Shown here piece after piece: positions 25,996 to 58,354 of a stretch of 64,000 nucleotides of DNA. A model generated the notes under the pieces. The model had not been told where the DNA came from and searched no databases. It saw only the letters and a list, made by a program, of their open reading frames with translations. The translations under genes and the position numbers were made by a program. The first letter of the stretch is position 1; each line of letters opens with the position of its first letter. Source of the stretch: Theodoxus fluviatilis (Eukaryota > Mollusca > Gastropoda > Cycloneritida > Neritidae); NCBI GenBank assembly GCA_034096865.1, contig JAWQFJ010001320.1:1-64000 (forward strand), given 5' to 3'.

Positions 25996-26399
25996 GGAAT
26001 TCTTGTATTCAACGTCACACTTTGTGCTGCCACGTGACATCCGGTTGTCTGCGATATGGTAATTCACAAGTTTTGCCCATACGTACTTCATGAAAACAGA
26101 CGATTTGCCGAACTCCTTTTCGGTGAGTATTTTTGCATTCTTCAGTTGTCCTAACGTTACTGTAATCACAAGAAAATGATACCATGTCGTTTCAACTGCT
26201 GATTTGTAAAATGAAAGGGCTTGACTGACAAACAGTAAACATTTCAGGCGTAGTTTAAGCGACCAACTGCTTGGCCTACAAAAGACTAGCATCCAAAGAA
26301 AATGGCGACCCAAAAGATGTCACGCTTCACGTTTTAAATTGCTCGATTTTCCTTACTAGTTAATCAAAACATCAAGTTATGCGATGCTTGCGGGAACAC
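25946..26399. other. Sequence replacing the CR1 3' end
   Basis: The first bases, AATCATAATAGCGTCCTC and the next CGAACT, match in inverted orientation the segment near 27768-27793 (reverse complement AATCATAGTAGCGTCCTT, CGAACT), about 21 of 25 bases. This suggests either the two ends of one large element spanning about 25951-27793 or two fragments of one family. No target duplication is visible. No coding content is recognised. Confidence 0.4.
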
Positions 26400-27520
26400 C
26401 AGCCCCCCCCCCCCCACCCCCCTAGAAAAATAAAAACATAAAATTAAGATATATATATATATAATTTTGTCATGAAAATGCGCCAGATGAGACCATCCTC
26501 CCCTCCCGCCCCCCCCCCCCCCCCCCCCCGCTTGCTAAAAAAAGTTTGGAAACCCCCCCCCCCCCGCTAGCTAAAAATAGTTTGGAAACCCCACCCACCC
26601 ACCCCGCTTGCTAAAAAAGATTGGAAACCCCCCCCCCTAGCTAAAAATTGTTTGGAAACCCCCACCCCCCCGCTTGCTAAAAAAAGTTGGAATCCTCCCC
26701 CCACCCCACCCCCGCTTGCTAAAAAAAGTTTGGAAACCCCCCCCCCCCCCGCTAGCTACAAAAAGTTTGGAAACCCCACCCCCACCCCCTCGCTTGCTAA
26801 AAAAAGATTGGAAACCAGCCACACAGCCCCCCCCCCCCCCCGCTTGCTAAAAAAAGTTTGGAAACCCCCCCCCCCCCCCCCTTGCTAAAAAAATTTGGAA
26901 AACCCCCCCCCCCCCCCCGCTAGCTAAAAATAGTTTGGAAACCCCCCACCCCCCGCTTGCTAAAAAAAGATTGGAAACACGCCCCTCCACCCCCCCCCGC
27001 TCGTAAAAAAGTTTGCAACCCCCCCCCCCTGCTAGCTAAAAATAGTTTGGAACGCCCCCCCCCCCCATCCCCCCGCTTGCTAAAAAAAAAGTTTGGAAAT
27101 CCTTCCTCCCCCCCCCCCCCCCCCCCCGCTTGCTAAAAAAAGATTGGAACCCACCCACCCCTGCTAGCTAAAAATAGTTTGGAAACCCACCCACCCACCC
27201 CCCCCCCGCTTGCTAAAAAAAGATTGGAAACCCCCACCCCCCCCCCCCCCCCCCGCTAGCTAAAAATAGTTTGGAAAACCCACCCCACCCCCCCGCTTGC
27301 AAAAAAAAGATTGGAAACCCACCCTCCCTCCCCCCCCCGCTTGCTAAAAAAGTTTGGAAATCCTCCCCCCCCCCCCCTTCCCGCCTGCTAAAAAAAGTTT
27401 AGAAATTTCCCCCACCCCCCACCCCTTCACTTGCTAAAAAAAACTTGGAAAGCCCCCCCCCCCCCTGCTTGCAAAAAAAGTTTGGAAACACCCACCCCCC
27501 CCCAAAAAAAAAAAAAAAAA
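26400..27520. repeat. C-rich/A-rich tandem repeat
   Basis: Irregular units of about 35-50 bp consist of a long C run (sometimes with single A bases) followed by GCTTGCTAAAAAAAGATTGG or GCTAGCTAAAAATAGTTTGG and AAA. The two word forms tend to alternate. The array ends in an A tract at 27504-27525. An AT microsatellite sits just before it at 26450-26463. Poly-C runs of 10-20 bases could form i-motif or, on the other strand, G-quadruplex structures. Open frames rich in Pro are artefacts. Confidence 0.93.
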
Positions 27521-27525
27521 AAAAA

Positions 27526-28207
27526 GAACCGATCCGCCCCTGGAACAGTACTTTCAACCAGTCTGGGACTTGATTTCATGTTGATTTTTGACTAAGAGTG
27601 TTATTCTATAATGGTGTTTCAGATTCCTCACCAGGCAGCAATGGACCTCTACTCTGATCCATTCGTTCACAGCAAAGAAATTCGTCTGCTGTTCTATGCG
27701 ACATAAGAGAGACGAAGTTCGTCACTTTCTTGTGATGCGCGCGCACCCTGATTTAGATACGAATTATGCCAATGCGAAGTTCGTGAAGGACGCTACTATG
27801 ATTCTCTATTTTCCCGCGGTAAACGTTGACGTCATGCGCAGCTAGGTGCTCTGTGATTGGTGGATTCACAGAAAGTGGCACGCCACTCGCCCAGAAATTA
27901 GAACATGTTTTATGGTGAGCAACTCAGTTGCCGGTGGCTTGGAAAGTTGCTTGGAATGCCAGTTGCTTTCAATCGACATCGCACACGAAGCAATGCATGG
28001 AAAGCAATCGAGTTGCTTGAGTGGAATTGCCTCGTGTGGCGAAGGCCTTAACCACTCTGCCAGAGAACCCTACATGCCCCCCCCCCCCCCCCCCCCCCCC
28101 CAACCTCCTATAAAACACAACCCCCGCCCCCTCAAACTCCACCCCTCATGTGACAGGATACAATGAAGATCCTATGTATTGTAGGATCATTCCTGTTTAG
28201 GCCGACA
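27526..28207. other. Spacer with repeated GTTGC words and a poly-C run
   Basis: 27900-28050 contains several AGTTGC/GAAAGCAA/GTTGCTT words in both orientations (for example GTTGCTTGGAATGCCAGTTG), reminiscent of transposon subterminal repeats. I cannot delimit an element. A C run lies at 28078-28100. The inverted match described at 25946 is at about 27768-27793. No gene is seen. Confidence 0.4.
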
Positions 28208-28305
28208 GTGGGGAAAATTCCATGACCACGCACAGTTCCGTTCTAGTTGACGAGGGGAGCATAAATCGGCTTGTGAATTACAAGCCATCCCATGTAAATC
28301 TTTGC
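28208..28305 (+). repeat. 98-bp direct repeat, left copy
   Basis: The segment starting GTGGGGAAAATTCCATGACC and ending GTAAATCTTTGC recurs without a mismatch 328 bp downstream at 28536-28633. It encodes nothing recognisable. Confidence 0.95.
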
Positions 28306-28440
28306 TCACCATCACCATCACCATCACCATCACCATCACCATCACCACCACCATCACCACCACCACCACCACCATCACCACGACCACCACCACCACCACC
28401 ACCACCACCACCACCATCGTCGTCGTCGTCATCGTCATCA
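28306..28440. repeat. (CACCAT)/(CCA) trinucleotide-type repeat
   Basis: CACCATCACCATCACC grades into CCACCACCACC and then TCGTCGTCGTCATCGTCATC. It lies between the two copies of the 98-bp direct repeat. Reading frames of Ser-Pro, Pro, Asp-Gly or Val across it are artefacts. Confidence 0.95.
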
Positions 28441-28535
28441 AAAACAACCGTGCCCGTGACGCTTCGAGCAGGTTCTAGAATCGACACAACATATAGCTCC
28501 TCCCCTAAAGACCGAAACGACCTCATCGGTCTCAC

Positions 28536-28633
28536 GTGGGGAAAATTCCATGACCACGCACAGTTCCGTTCTAGTTGACGAGGGGAGCATAAATCGGCTT
28601 GTGAATTACAAGCCATCCCATGTAAATCTTTGC
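28536..28633 (+). repeat. 98-bp direct repeat, right copy
   Basis: This is identical to 28208-28305. Perfect identity over 98 bp implies a recent duplication or gene conversion, or an assembly or replication slip across the intervening trinucleotide repeat. Confidence 0.95.
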
Positions 28634-28749
28634 ATCATGGATAGGTTTTTATCTTATTGGCTTAAACGGCAATTACCTATATGCGGCGGAGACACGTACC
28701 TGAGCGACGCACACAACTTGTATTATGTTGAGTAAATTGACTGCTGCGC

Positions 28750-28751
<2 letters not shown>

Positions 28752-28828
<77 letters not shown>
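28752..28828. repeat. (CT)n microsatellite
   Basis: This is an uninterrupted run of about 38 CT dinucleotides directly abutting the 5' side of the ORF-bearing element at 28829. Confidence 0.97.
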
Positions 28829-28830
<2 letters not shown>

Positions 28831-29957
28831 GGACTCCGCTCAGCGGCGCGCGTCAAGTAGCAGCCTTTACTTCGGCTCTGATACATTCTTGACCAGAAAG
28901 CAACGCCATGCCAGTCGCCGGTTTTCCAGCAGCTGTTGAAGCGTCGTTGTTGTCTCTGTTAGCCAGCGAGGAAATGTCGTCTTGGAAAATTTTCGGCGAA
29001 CCTGGCAGAACTGTGGTTATCCTGAGGTTCAGGCAACGGGATGGTCAGCCATTGCTCGTCAGCCACAGCAGCAACAGAGGAACGTGGAAGAGAAAACCAC
29101 CTTCTCAGCAGAGACGAGACCGGCGACGGGCAGAGAAACATGGAACTTTTGGTGAGCCCCATACTTCACGCGATGCTCTCTTCGAGAATGATCAAATCTG
29201 TAATGTCGCAAACATTGCTTTTGATACTGCTCCTGCTGCACGAAATGCACGGGCTACAATGGAGCACACCACCCCATCAGATGTGACCTTTGACCTCCCA
29301 GATGAACACACTTGCTTGGCCACGGAGAATGCAGGAGAACGTACTAGCCAGTTACCAGGACCCGATCGCGACAACAACGATGGTATGCTCTCCTCGCCAA
29401 CTTCGACTCCCAGAGAAACGACATCTGAAGACATCATGGCAGCGCTTGACAACTTTGCAAAGCTGTTCAAAGAAAGTGTGTCACAGTGCAAGCAAGATGT
29501 TCTGGAAATAAGAAGTGACATTGCTACTGCTTGTACTCCACGTCATGAGGCAGACAGACTCGGAAAACCTAAGGCATCACCCAGATCTTCCTCTGCCGTG
29601 TCGCAACTAGCTGCAGACTCCACTGAAGAAGCCCTCAGAAGCAAGTCCCAAACAGAGAAAGCATTCCACATTCGCCCACGATCACCATCCCGACATCATG
29701 GCAGGGCTGATGACGACGTCGGCAGACCAAGTAGGAGGAGCGAGCGTGTCGCCTTGAGAAAGCAATCTGCACGGACTTCGCGAAAATGATTCGCTGATAG
29801 GACTCTTTCCATGTGTCTGCGCGCGCCCTCATTCCACTACTGGTGACCAGTAGTGATGTCGTGTACATACGTTCCGAGTCATTTAAACGCGTTCTCAGTC
29901 ATATTGTAATGGGCCGGCATGGCCTCTACAATAAAATTTTCAGTTCAGTTCAGTTCA
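28829..29957 (+). mobile_element. Candidate ORF1-only retroposon with LINE-like 3' tail
   Basis: Bounded by (CT)n on both sides, this 1.1-kb unit has a 5' leader (GGGGACTCCGCTCAGCGGCG onward), an intact ORF (28908-29789), and a short 3' region ending ATTGTAATGGGCCGGCATGG, CCTCTACAATAAAATTTTCA and a (GTTCA)n tail. The same 3' sequence occurs reverse-complemented at 53305-53407, and a diverged one with a perfect target duplication occurs at 56417-56496, so the tail belongs to a retroposon family. No reverse transcriptase lies between ORF and tail. I infer an internally deleted, non-autonomous LINE derivative comparable in design to mammalian HAL1. Confidence 0.6.
28908..29789 (+). CDS. Uncharacterised 293-residue protein, probably retroposon ORF1/Gag-like
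   Basis: The ORF is intact, with ATG in the context ACGCCATGC and stop TGA at 29787-29789. Residues 1-50 read like a small folded region (SSWKIFGEPGRTVVILRFRQ). This is followed by a basic motif around 60-80 (KRKPPSQQRRDRRRAEKH), an acidic and Ser/Thr-rich middle (about 110-170), a possible amphipathic stretch (IMAALDNFAKLFKESVSQCK, about 178-197), and a basic Ser/Arg-rich tail (about 255-293). The PPSQ-x-RRDRRR motif resembles motifs I associate with Gag-like proteins of invertebrate retroelements, but I cannot name a family with certainty. A role in binding element RNA is inference. The alternative is a host nuclear protein from a single-exon gene. Confidence 0.5.
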   Translation: MPVAGFPAAVEASLLSLLASEEMSSWKIFGEPGRTVVILRFRQRDGQPLLVSHSSNRGTWKRKPPSQQRRDRRRAEKHGTFGEPHTSRDALFENDQICNVANIAFDTAPAARNARATMEHTTPSDVTFDLPDEHTCLATENAGERTSQLPGPDRDNNDGMLSSPTSTPRETTSEDIMAALDNFAKLFKESVSQCKQDVLEIRSDIATACTPRHEADRLGKPKASPRSSSAVSQLAADSTEEALRSKSQTEKAFHIRPRSPSRHHGRADDDVGRPSRRSERVALRKQSARTSRK

Positions 29958-30090
<133 letters not shown>

Positions 30091-30183
30091 TCTCCAAGTA
30101 TAGTAACGTACGACTTGTCGGCCTAGGGTTAAAACAGGCATGCTCATCCTATTGTTCTGCTGAAGTTTTCAAATATTTTACAT

Positions 30184-30382
30184 CACACAGTTTGAGAAAA
30201 CTCTTAAATAATCATGGTCTAATGGGTCACCATTTCCATAATATTCTATACCACACGGTTTTTAAAAACACTGAGATATTCATGCTCTAATGGGTCACAG
30301 TTTCCACAACTTAGTTATAGCTTACGGTTTTAGAAACCTCTTAGATATTCATGGTCTGATGGGTCACAATCTCACACATACA
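30184..30382. repeat. About 68-bp tandem repeat, three diverged copies
   Basis: Three units share CACGGTTTTAGAAAC-like and ATATTCATGGTCTAATGGGT words (ATGGGTCAC at about 30220, 30289 and 30359). They are clearly diverged, so the duplication is old. Confidence 0.8.
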
Positions 30383-30927
30383 TTCAGGCAGGAGTCACAC
30401 AGTTACTTAGCTACCAATGAACTTCTCTTCATTCCTAAACTAGAATTGTGTCTGTAATGTATACAATTGGCCTATTTTCTCATTGGTGGACTATATCATT
30501 GGCTGACATTTTATAGAAGATTGATGACACTTTATACCTCTGCAGTCACTCAAACCATTCTTGTTGAGGTGGCGAACAGATAGATATGTCAAAAAGTATA
30601 TAACAAAACTATATAATAGAATATACATGTACATATAAAACTATATAACAGTAGACCTAATTAATGTCCGGCTGGTCTGAATTTGCAATAATTAATTAAT
30701 GCAATAATATAATTCCCAGCTGTTGGTATAAAGTATGCAGTATATGTAAATACCTTTCAAAATAAGATTTCGTAGCATCGCCCTTCAGGTCAGTGAGGGG
30801 TAGAGGGCTCAGAAGACTGTAATGACTGATATATGTTGCACCGGTCATCAGCCGTCCGTGACAGAAACGACTAATGAAGGCAGAGTGACAGTCAAGACGG
30901 CACAGACAGAACAATTTGATGCAAGTT
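30383..30927. other. AT-rich spacer, no feature seen
   Basis: This is ordinary AT-rich sequence with TATATAA words. No gene, RNA or element is recognised. Confidence 0.5.
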
Positions 30928-30939
30928 CACACACACACA

Positions 30940-31032
<93 letters not shown>
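30928..31032. repeat. (CA)n microsatellite
   Basis: This is a run of about 50 CA dinucleotides with one CTCA interruption near its start. Confidence 0.97.
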
Positions 31033-31035
<3 letters not shown>

Positions 31036-31064
31036 TGACACGCCCACCTCCCCATCGCTCACCA

Positions 31065-31255
31065 GAAGAGAAGGGATTGTACTCTGCGATTCCAGATCGA
31101 CCATTCGTCCTGACCCACTTCTACTACATGTACTTCTATTACTTATTGTCGGAGCCTTCACCAGAGTGCCGTGCCTGCCAGTACAGGCTCACCATGTGGA
31201 ATATTCTGGTGGAGTGTCCCCGACCTGCAGATTTATGGGGTCGGTTCAACAATCT
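31065..31255 (+). pseudogene. LINE ORF2 C-terminal remnant (zinc-knuckle region)
   Basis: The plus frame through this segment reads FVLTHFYYMYFYYLLSEPSP, then ECRACQYRLTMWNILVECPR. The layout LTH...Y-L-L...P-x-C-x2-C-x4-LT-x3-IL-x-EC matches the Cys/His region at the C-terminus of I/Jockey-group LINE ORF2 proteins. There the usual reading has His before the IL, and here it is Asn. Only about 60 residues are left and it follows a CA microsatellite, so it is an old 5'-truncated fragment. The frame stays open as far as 31511, but the remainder is not recognised. Confidence 0.55.
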
Positions 31256-31945
31256 TGCAGGCAGTCGTTTTGTCTTTGTTATCCTTTCGATATATATTTG
31301 TTTATATATTGAGGCAACCTTCTACATAAATGTGATGGTGGGTGGTGGAGGAAGACGCAGGGCGAAGACGAATTGCTTTTCACGCTTTATTGACCACTGG
31401 CGGAGGGGTATTCTTTCGTCATTACAGCGTAACCAACAGCATACCAAGCTCCCGCTCAGTCAGAAGGCAGCCCAGCGTTTACATCCACACATGCACAAGC
31501 AAGCCAGTTGATTGGACCAAATACACCGACGCGATAGAATGTAGAGCAACTCGTTCGAGAATTCAACGAAACATGTATACTAGCTACAACAATGGAAATG
31601 CTTCCTGGATTGGAGGGAATTTCGAAATAGACATTAGTTTAGAAGACCGCTGGTTAAACCTTGTGTACTTCAGCGAACAAGGGACGTAGCAAGTAACCAG
31701 TTCTGGTTTTAGGAATGAATGCGTGACTAATTCGATTGACAAATGATGTGCTCAGCAGCTGGGGATGGGAAGAGAGAGGTAAATTAAGCAATGCAGATTT
31801 CAATAGGGGATGAAGCAGTAGATGTACAACACACTTGGTGATAGGTGCACCTTATCACAGAAAATTTGTTATGTGGAATTTAACGTATTTTATAATTAAT
31901 GTTATGGGCTTATATACCCTACAATTAAGGCTGATAGACCCTTCA
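31256..31945. other. Spacer with unrecognised open frames
   Basis: An open plus frame of 115 codons (31342-31689) has mixed composition and no known motif. It is too short to call. Nothing else is recognised. Confidence 0.4.
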
Positions 31946-31957
31946 TCTCCATCCGTC

Positions 31958-31998
<41 letters not shown>

Positions 31999-32257
31999 CC
32001 CCACCCCCCCACATCACCCCCACCCCCACCCCACCCACCCCTTTAATACACTGCGGTCTCGACCTAGATCCAGCATGGTCACAGCAACAACCTCCCTCTA
32101 CAAGTCGGTTTAGAGGCTTTGCAGATCGAGGTCACGTTGCCTTAGACCTCCACTGCTTTGAACAGTGTCGCACCCTTCACTAAAGTATGGTATATTGGGT
32201 GGGGTTCGGGGTGGGGGGATGGCAGTGGAGAGGAGGTCTACCAAAACATGCATCATA

Positions 32258-32316
<59 letters not shown>

Positions 32317-32329
32317 CAGTTCAGTTCAG
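31946..32329. repeat. (CT)n, CCCCAC-rich and (AT)n simple repeats
   Basis: (CT)n is at 31964-31998, a C/A-rich CCCCACCCC stretch at 31998-32040, and (AT)n at 32252-32313. The AT run directly meets GTTCAGTTCAGTTCAG, which in reverse complement is the (CTGAA)n tail of the minus-strand LINE. Confidence 0.9.
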
Positions 32330-33325
32330 TCTCTTAACCCTGAGATGGGTTGTTGAGGCACCATTGATGACTTTCGGACAATCTTCCTCCATCGATCTCT
32401 ATTCTCTGTGGCCCGCTGTGAGTCAGCAAAGGTCTTCCCACCTTTTTCTCTGCCTGCCTCTCCTTCTCCCACCTGGTAAGGTATCTTGCAGGATGGTCTT
32501 GGCCAGCCCATTGCCTCTTGACACGGGACCGTACCACTTCAGCTTTCTGCTTTTCACGATTGAGAGCAGGTCTTCGTACTGTGCAAATGCTCTCCTGATC
32601 CTGTTGCTGACTTCCTCATTCGTGAAATGGTCTTTATATGAGATGTTCAGAATCTTGCGGTAACATCTCATTTCCAGGGCTTGTATCAGTCTCTGTAGTT
32701 CAGATGTGAGTGTCCAGGACTCGCATGCATACAAGAATATAAAGATGTCCAGCGTGCGCATGAGCACGATCTTCGACGCGAGAGTGATATTTTCTGTCAC
32801 GCCATATTGGCTTCAACTTTGCCAATGCTGCTGTTGTTTGTGCTATCCTGGACAGTATCTCTGGTTTGGACCCTTCAACAGTCACAATAGATCCCAGGTA
32901 TTTGAAGTTGTTCACAGCTTCCAGTGTTTGGCCCTTCGATCACTTTGATTTCCATTTTTAAGCCCCGAGGGTTGTTCGTCATCACCTTGATCTTCTCGGC
33001 GCTGATCTCCATGCCATATGCCTGTGAGGTCTTGTCCAGGTGCTCGACAAGGCTAGTCAGCTTCTCTTCATTTCCTGCTAATCCATCAATGTCATCAGCA
33101 AAACGTAAGTTGGCGATCTTTCTGCCACAGATGCTGATTGATCCTTCGAGGTCTGCTAGGGCATCAGTCATTATCCTTTCGAGGAAGAGGTTGAAGAGTG
33201 TGGGGAAGAGTAGACAGCCCTGTCTGACTCCGACCGTTGACCTGAACCATTCGCCTGTGGTACTGAACAGGACTGCTCTGGTCGCTCTGTCATAGAGATG
33301 TTCGACGACTTTGATGATCTTGGAG

Positions 33326-33330
<5 letters not shown>
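32330..33330 (-). pseudogene. 5'-truncated RTE-like LINE reverse transcriptase
   Basis: Reading from 33330 down to 32330, the minus strand gives RT and C-terminal motifs: VGVRQGCLL, LRFADDIDGLAGNEEKL, AYGMEISAEKIKVMTNN, then in another frame NNFKYLGSIVTVEGSKPEIL, and in a third MRTLDIFIFLYACESWTLT, MRCYRKILNISYKDH, KLKWYGPVSRGNGLAKTIL and GRRRGRQRKRWED. The catalytic ADD is present. At least three frames are needed, so it is dead. The endonuclease and early RT are missing (5' truncation at an AT microsatellite). The 3' end has a (CTGAA)n-type tail. The clade is my recollection of closely similar RTE-type proteins widespread in aquatic animals. Confidence 0.85.
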
Positions 33331-33358
<28 letters not shown>

Positions 33359-33420
33359 TATATAAGCGCGCACACACACACGCACGCACGCATGCACATA
33401 TACACACATGCGCACCCACC
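33331..33420. repeat. (AT)n and (CACG)-like microsatellite
   Basis: (AT)n at 33331-33356 is followed by CACACACACACGCACGCACG and related sequence. It marks the 5' truncation point of the minus-strand LINE. Confidence 0.9.
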
Positions 33421-34116
33421 CACTCCAACCTAAAAATTAACTTTCCAATGCTTGTTTCCTCAAATCCACGCATATAGGCCTATCAACCCAAATCCGCGCA
33501 CATATCAAATAAAGTACATACGTCTTGGTTGCATTCGCCAGTAGGGAAAATGGAGCTTGAGGATGCTGAACAAAACCTTCACGAAAGGCAAGACATAAGC
33601 CTGTACGATGCGATGTATAAACTTCAGAGTTCCTGCAGACTCGGCAAACAGAAAACGTCACCATGATCGATGTTGGGAATAAATCCTAAACCTCCCTAGC
33701 TCCCCGTACGCGACTTGGTTTTCGCATGTACTTCTTTATACAGCATGCAGTGTTGCTTTTCACAAAATAACTTACACTGACATCAATCAATCTTCAAAGC
33801 AGTCACAGGGGAGAGCTAGAGACTCGGTGCATTGCCACTCATCAATATTCTGCTACCTGTATAACGTGTCAGAAAAAGGTGTGCAGACTGCGGCAGTATA
33901 CATTTTTCATAACCTTCATTCACTTACCACGATATTTGAATATTCTAATGTAATAGATTGTAGAGATCAAAGACAGCATCGAGCAAGTCGCATCCAGTCA
34001 TATTGAGAAGATAGCCCACACACAAAAAAGAGCAGCTGCATGATTCTGCTGAAGATCGTGGGAGGCAAACAGCTGAAGTACGACCTCTCGCGTCCTCGCA
34101 GGTGGAAGAGTGCTTG
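33421..34116. other. Upstream flank of the RANBP9/10 gene
   Basis: Non-repetitive sequence with no recognised gene. It would hold distal promoter sequence and any 5' UTR if transcription starts farther upstream. Confidence 0.5.
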
Positions 34117-34216
34117 CTTGGGATTGGTTGGCATTCCTGCTCCCACCAATCGTCTTCCTCTGGGCTTGGGACGTACTTCGTCACATCCGGGTTTTGTTTT
34201 GGGTAATAAGGGAAAG
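34117..34216 (+). promoter_or_regulatory. Putative TATA-less promoter / 5' UTR of RANBP9/10
   Basis: Within 100 bp of the start codon there are two CCAAT-type boxes in opposite orientation (GATTGGTTGG at 34122 and CACCAATCG at 34144), an ETS-like CACATCCGGG at about 34183, and the start codon itself in AAAGATGGCGAC, which resembles a YY1 site. No TATA box is seen. This arrangement is common for broadly expressed animal genes. The function is inferred from motifs alone, and the transcription start is unknown. Confidence 0.4.
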
Positions 34217-56657
<22,441 letters not shown>

Positions 56658-56973
56658 GTGAGTGGTGTGGGGCCTTTCTTGATCTTTATTCTCTCTTATC
56701 TTTACACACTGTGTATTTGTCATATACTTTTCCCCCGACCAGCCAGCCCAGCTTCATTGAAAGAAATGCTTACCAGGCCCTGTAGATCATGCATAGTGAT
56801 GGACTCCCACCCACTGACAACAGTGGGACTACCACTGGCTTGGTTATTTTCTCATTCACTTATTTGTGCTGCCCAACCCACCCACCCCTCCATTTCCCTC
56901 CCCGTCCCCCTCCCCCTCCCCCACTGGTTGTCTGGCTCACTGGCATCCTCTCCTCCCCTCCCCTCTTCCTCCC
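56658..56973 (+). other. Start of RANBP9/10 intron 6, pyrimidine-rich
   Basis: Sequence after the exon 6 donor, ending in a CCCTCCCC-rich tract that leads into the gap. No exon is recognised. Confidence 0.7.
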
Positions 56974-56983
56974 NNNNNNNNNN
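56974..56983. other. Assembly gap (10 Ns)
   Basis: Ten unknown bases interrupt the sequence at the boundary between a C/T-rich tract and a tandem repeat. A run of ten usually marks a gap of unknown size, so one or more exons could be missing here. Confidence 0.99.
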
Positions 56984-57815
56984 TTGAAATGCAATGTGGA
57001 GTCAGACAAGATACATGTAGGTACATGTAGGTAGTTTGGCTTGCTGTGCGATGTGGAGTTGGACAAGATACTTGTAGGTACATGTAGGTAGTTTGGCTTG
57101 CTGTGCTATGTGGAGTCAGACAAGATACATGTAGGTAGTTTGGCTTGCTGTGCTATGTGGAGTCAGACAAGATACTTGTAGGTACATGTAGGTAGTTTGG
57201 CTTGCTGTGCTATGTGGAGTCAGACAAGATACATGTAGGTAGTTTGCTGTGCTACATGGAGTCGGACAAGATACATGTAGGTACATGTGGGTAGTTTGGC
57301 TTGCTGTGCAATGTGGAGTCGGACAAGATACATGTAGGTAGTTTGGCTTGCTGTGCTATGTGGAGTCAGACAAGATATGTGTAGGTACATGTAGGTATAT
57401 GTAGGTAGTTTGGTTTGAAATGGTATCTGGAGTAGGACAGGATACTACATGTAGGTAGTTTGGCTTGCTGTGCGATGTGGAGTTGGACAAGATACTTGTA
57501 GGTACATGTAGGTAGTTTGGCTTGCTGTGCGATGTGGAGTTGGACAAGATACATGTAGGTAGTTTGCTGTGCTACATGGAGTCGGACAAGATACATGTAG
57601 GTACATGTGGGTAGTTTGGCTTGCTGTGCAATGTGGAGTCGGACAAGATACATGTAGGTAGTTTGGCTTGCTGTGCTATGTGGAGTCAGACAAGATATGT
57701 GTAGGTACATGTAGGTACATGTAGGTAGTTTGGATTGCTGTGTTATGTGGAGTCAGACAAGATATGTGTAGGTACATGTAGGTACATGTAGGTAGGTAGG
57801 CTTGAAATGCTAGGT
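56984..57815. repeat. Irregular tandem repeat with ACATGTAGGT subunits
   Basis: Units of roughly 50-75 bp contain TAGTTTGGCTTGCTGTGCTA, TGTGGAGTCAGACAAGATAC and one to three ATGTAGGTAC subunits. The number of subunits accounts for the length variation. A larger block around 57230-57400 recurs around 57550-57730. The array starts at the gap, so its true length is unknown. Confidence 0.93.
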
Positions 57816-58098
57816 GCAACACTCCTAGTAACAAAGACGGGACATACCACACATCTCCACAGCACAACAAAGGGCTCAAAGTTAATGCAGAGATCAATGA
57901 GGGAGACAGATGGTTCAATAACATAACCAATCAGATGCCTGTAGTTAAACTGCTCTAGCATTTATGTCTCCTCCCCCCCCCCCCCCCCTCCCTCTTTCCA
58001 ACACTAGGTAAAGGCACTGGGTTTTATCATCCACTATGCCCAGTCTTATAAAGATCAATAAGGCAGGCTGTCCTTGTAAGCTTTGTCGGTCTCTTCTT
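57816..58098. other. Spacer
   Basis: Non-repetitive sequence with a C run at 57971-57988. No feature is recognised. Confidence 0.5.
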
Positions 58099-58202
58099 AG
58101 GGGAATGAGAGGCCAATACATGTACCGATGTCTTCATAGGGGAATGAGAGGCCAATACATGTACTGATGTCTTCATAGGGTAATGAGAGGCCAATACATG
58201 TA
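58099..58202. repeat. 39-bp tandem repeat, about 2.6 copies
   Basis: GGGGAATGAGAGGCCAATAC occurs at about 58100 and 58139 and, with one change, at 58178; the period is 39 bp. Confidence 0.88.
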
Positions 58203-58354
58203 TATGATCCTTGGAACAGAAATGGGTTTTTCAAAAGCAATCCTAACTCGTCAGACAGAATCTTTTCGCGAGACCAGAGGAACGTTTTATTTCGAAAGGT
58301 TAAAAAAAAAGTTCAGAGATGGGCCCTTACAGCAAGAACATGTGAGGACCAAAA

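Noticed and set aside
28222..28578. Ser/Pro-rich ORF
   Set aside because: Created by the CACCAT/CCA repeat and the duplicated 98-bp segment.
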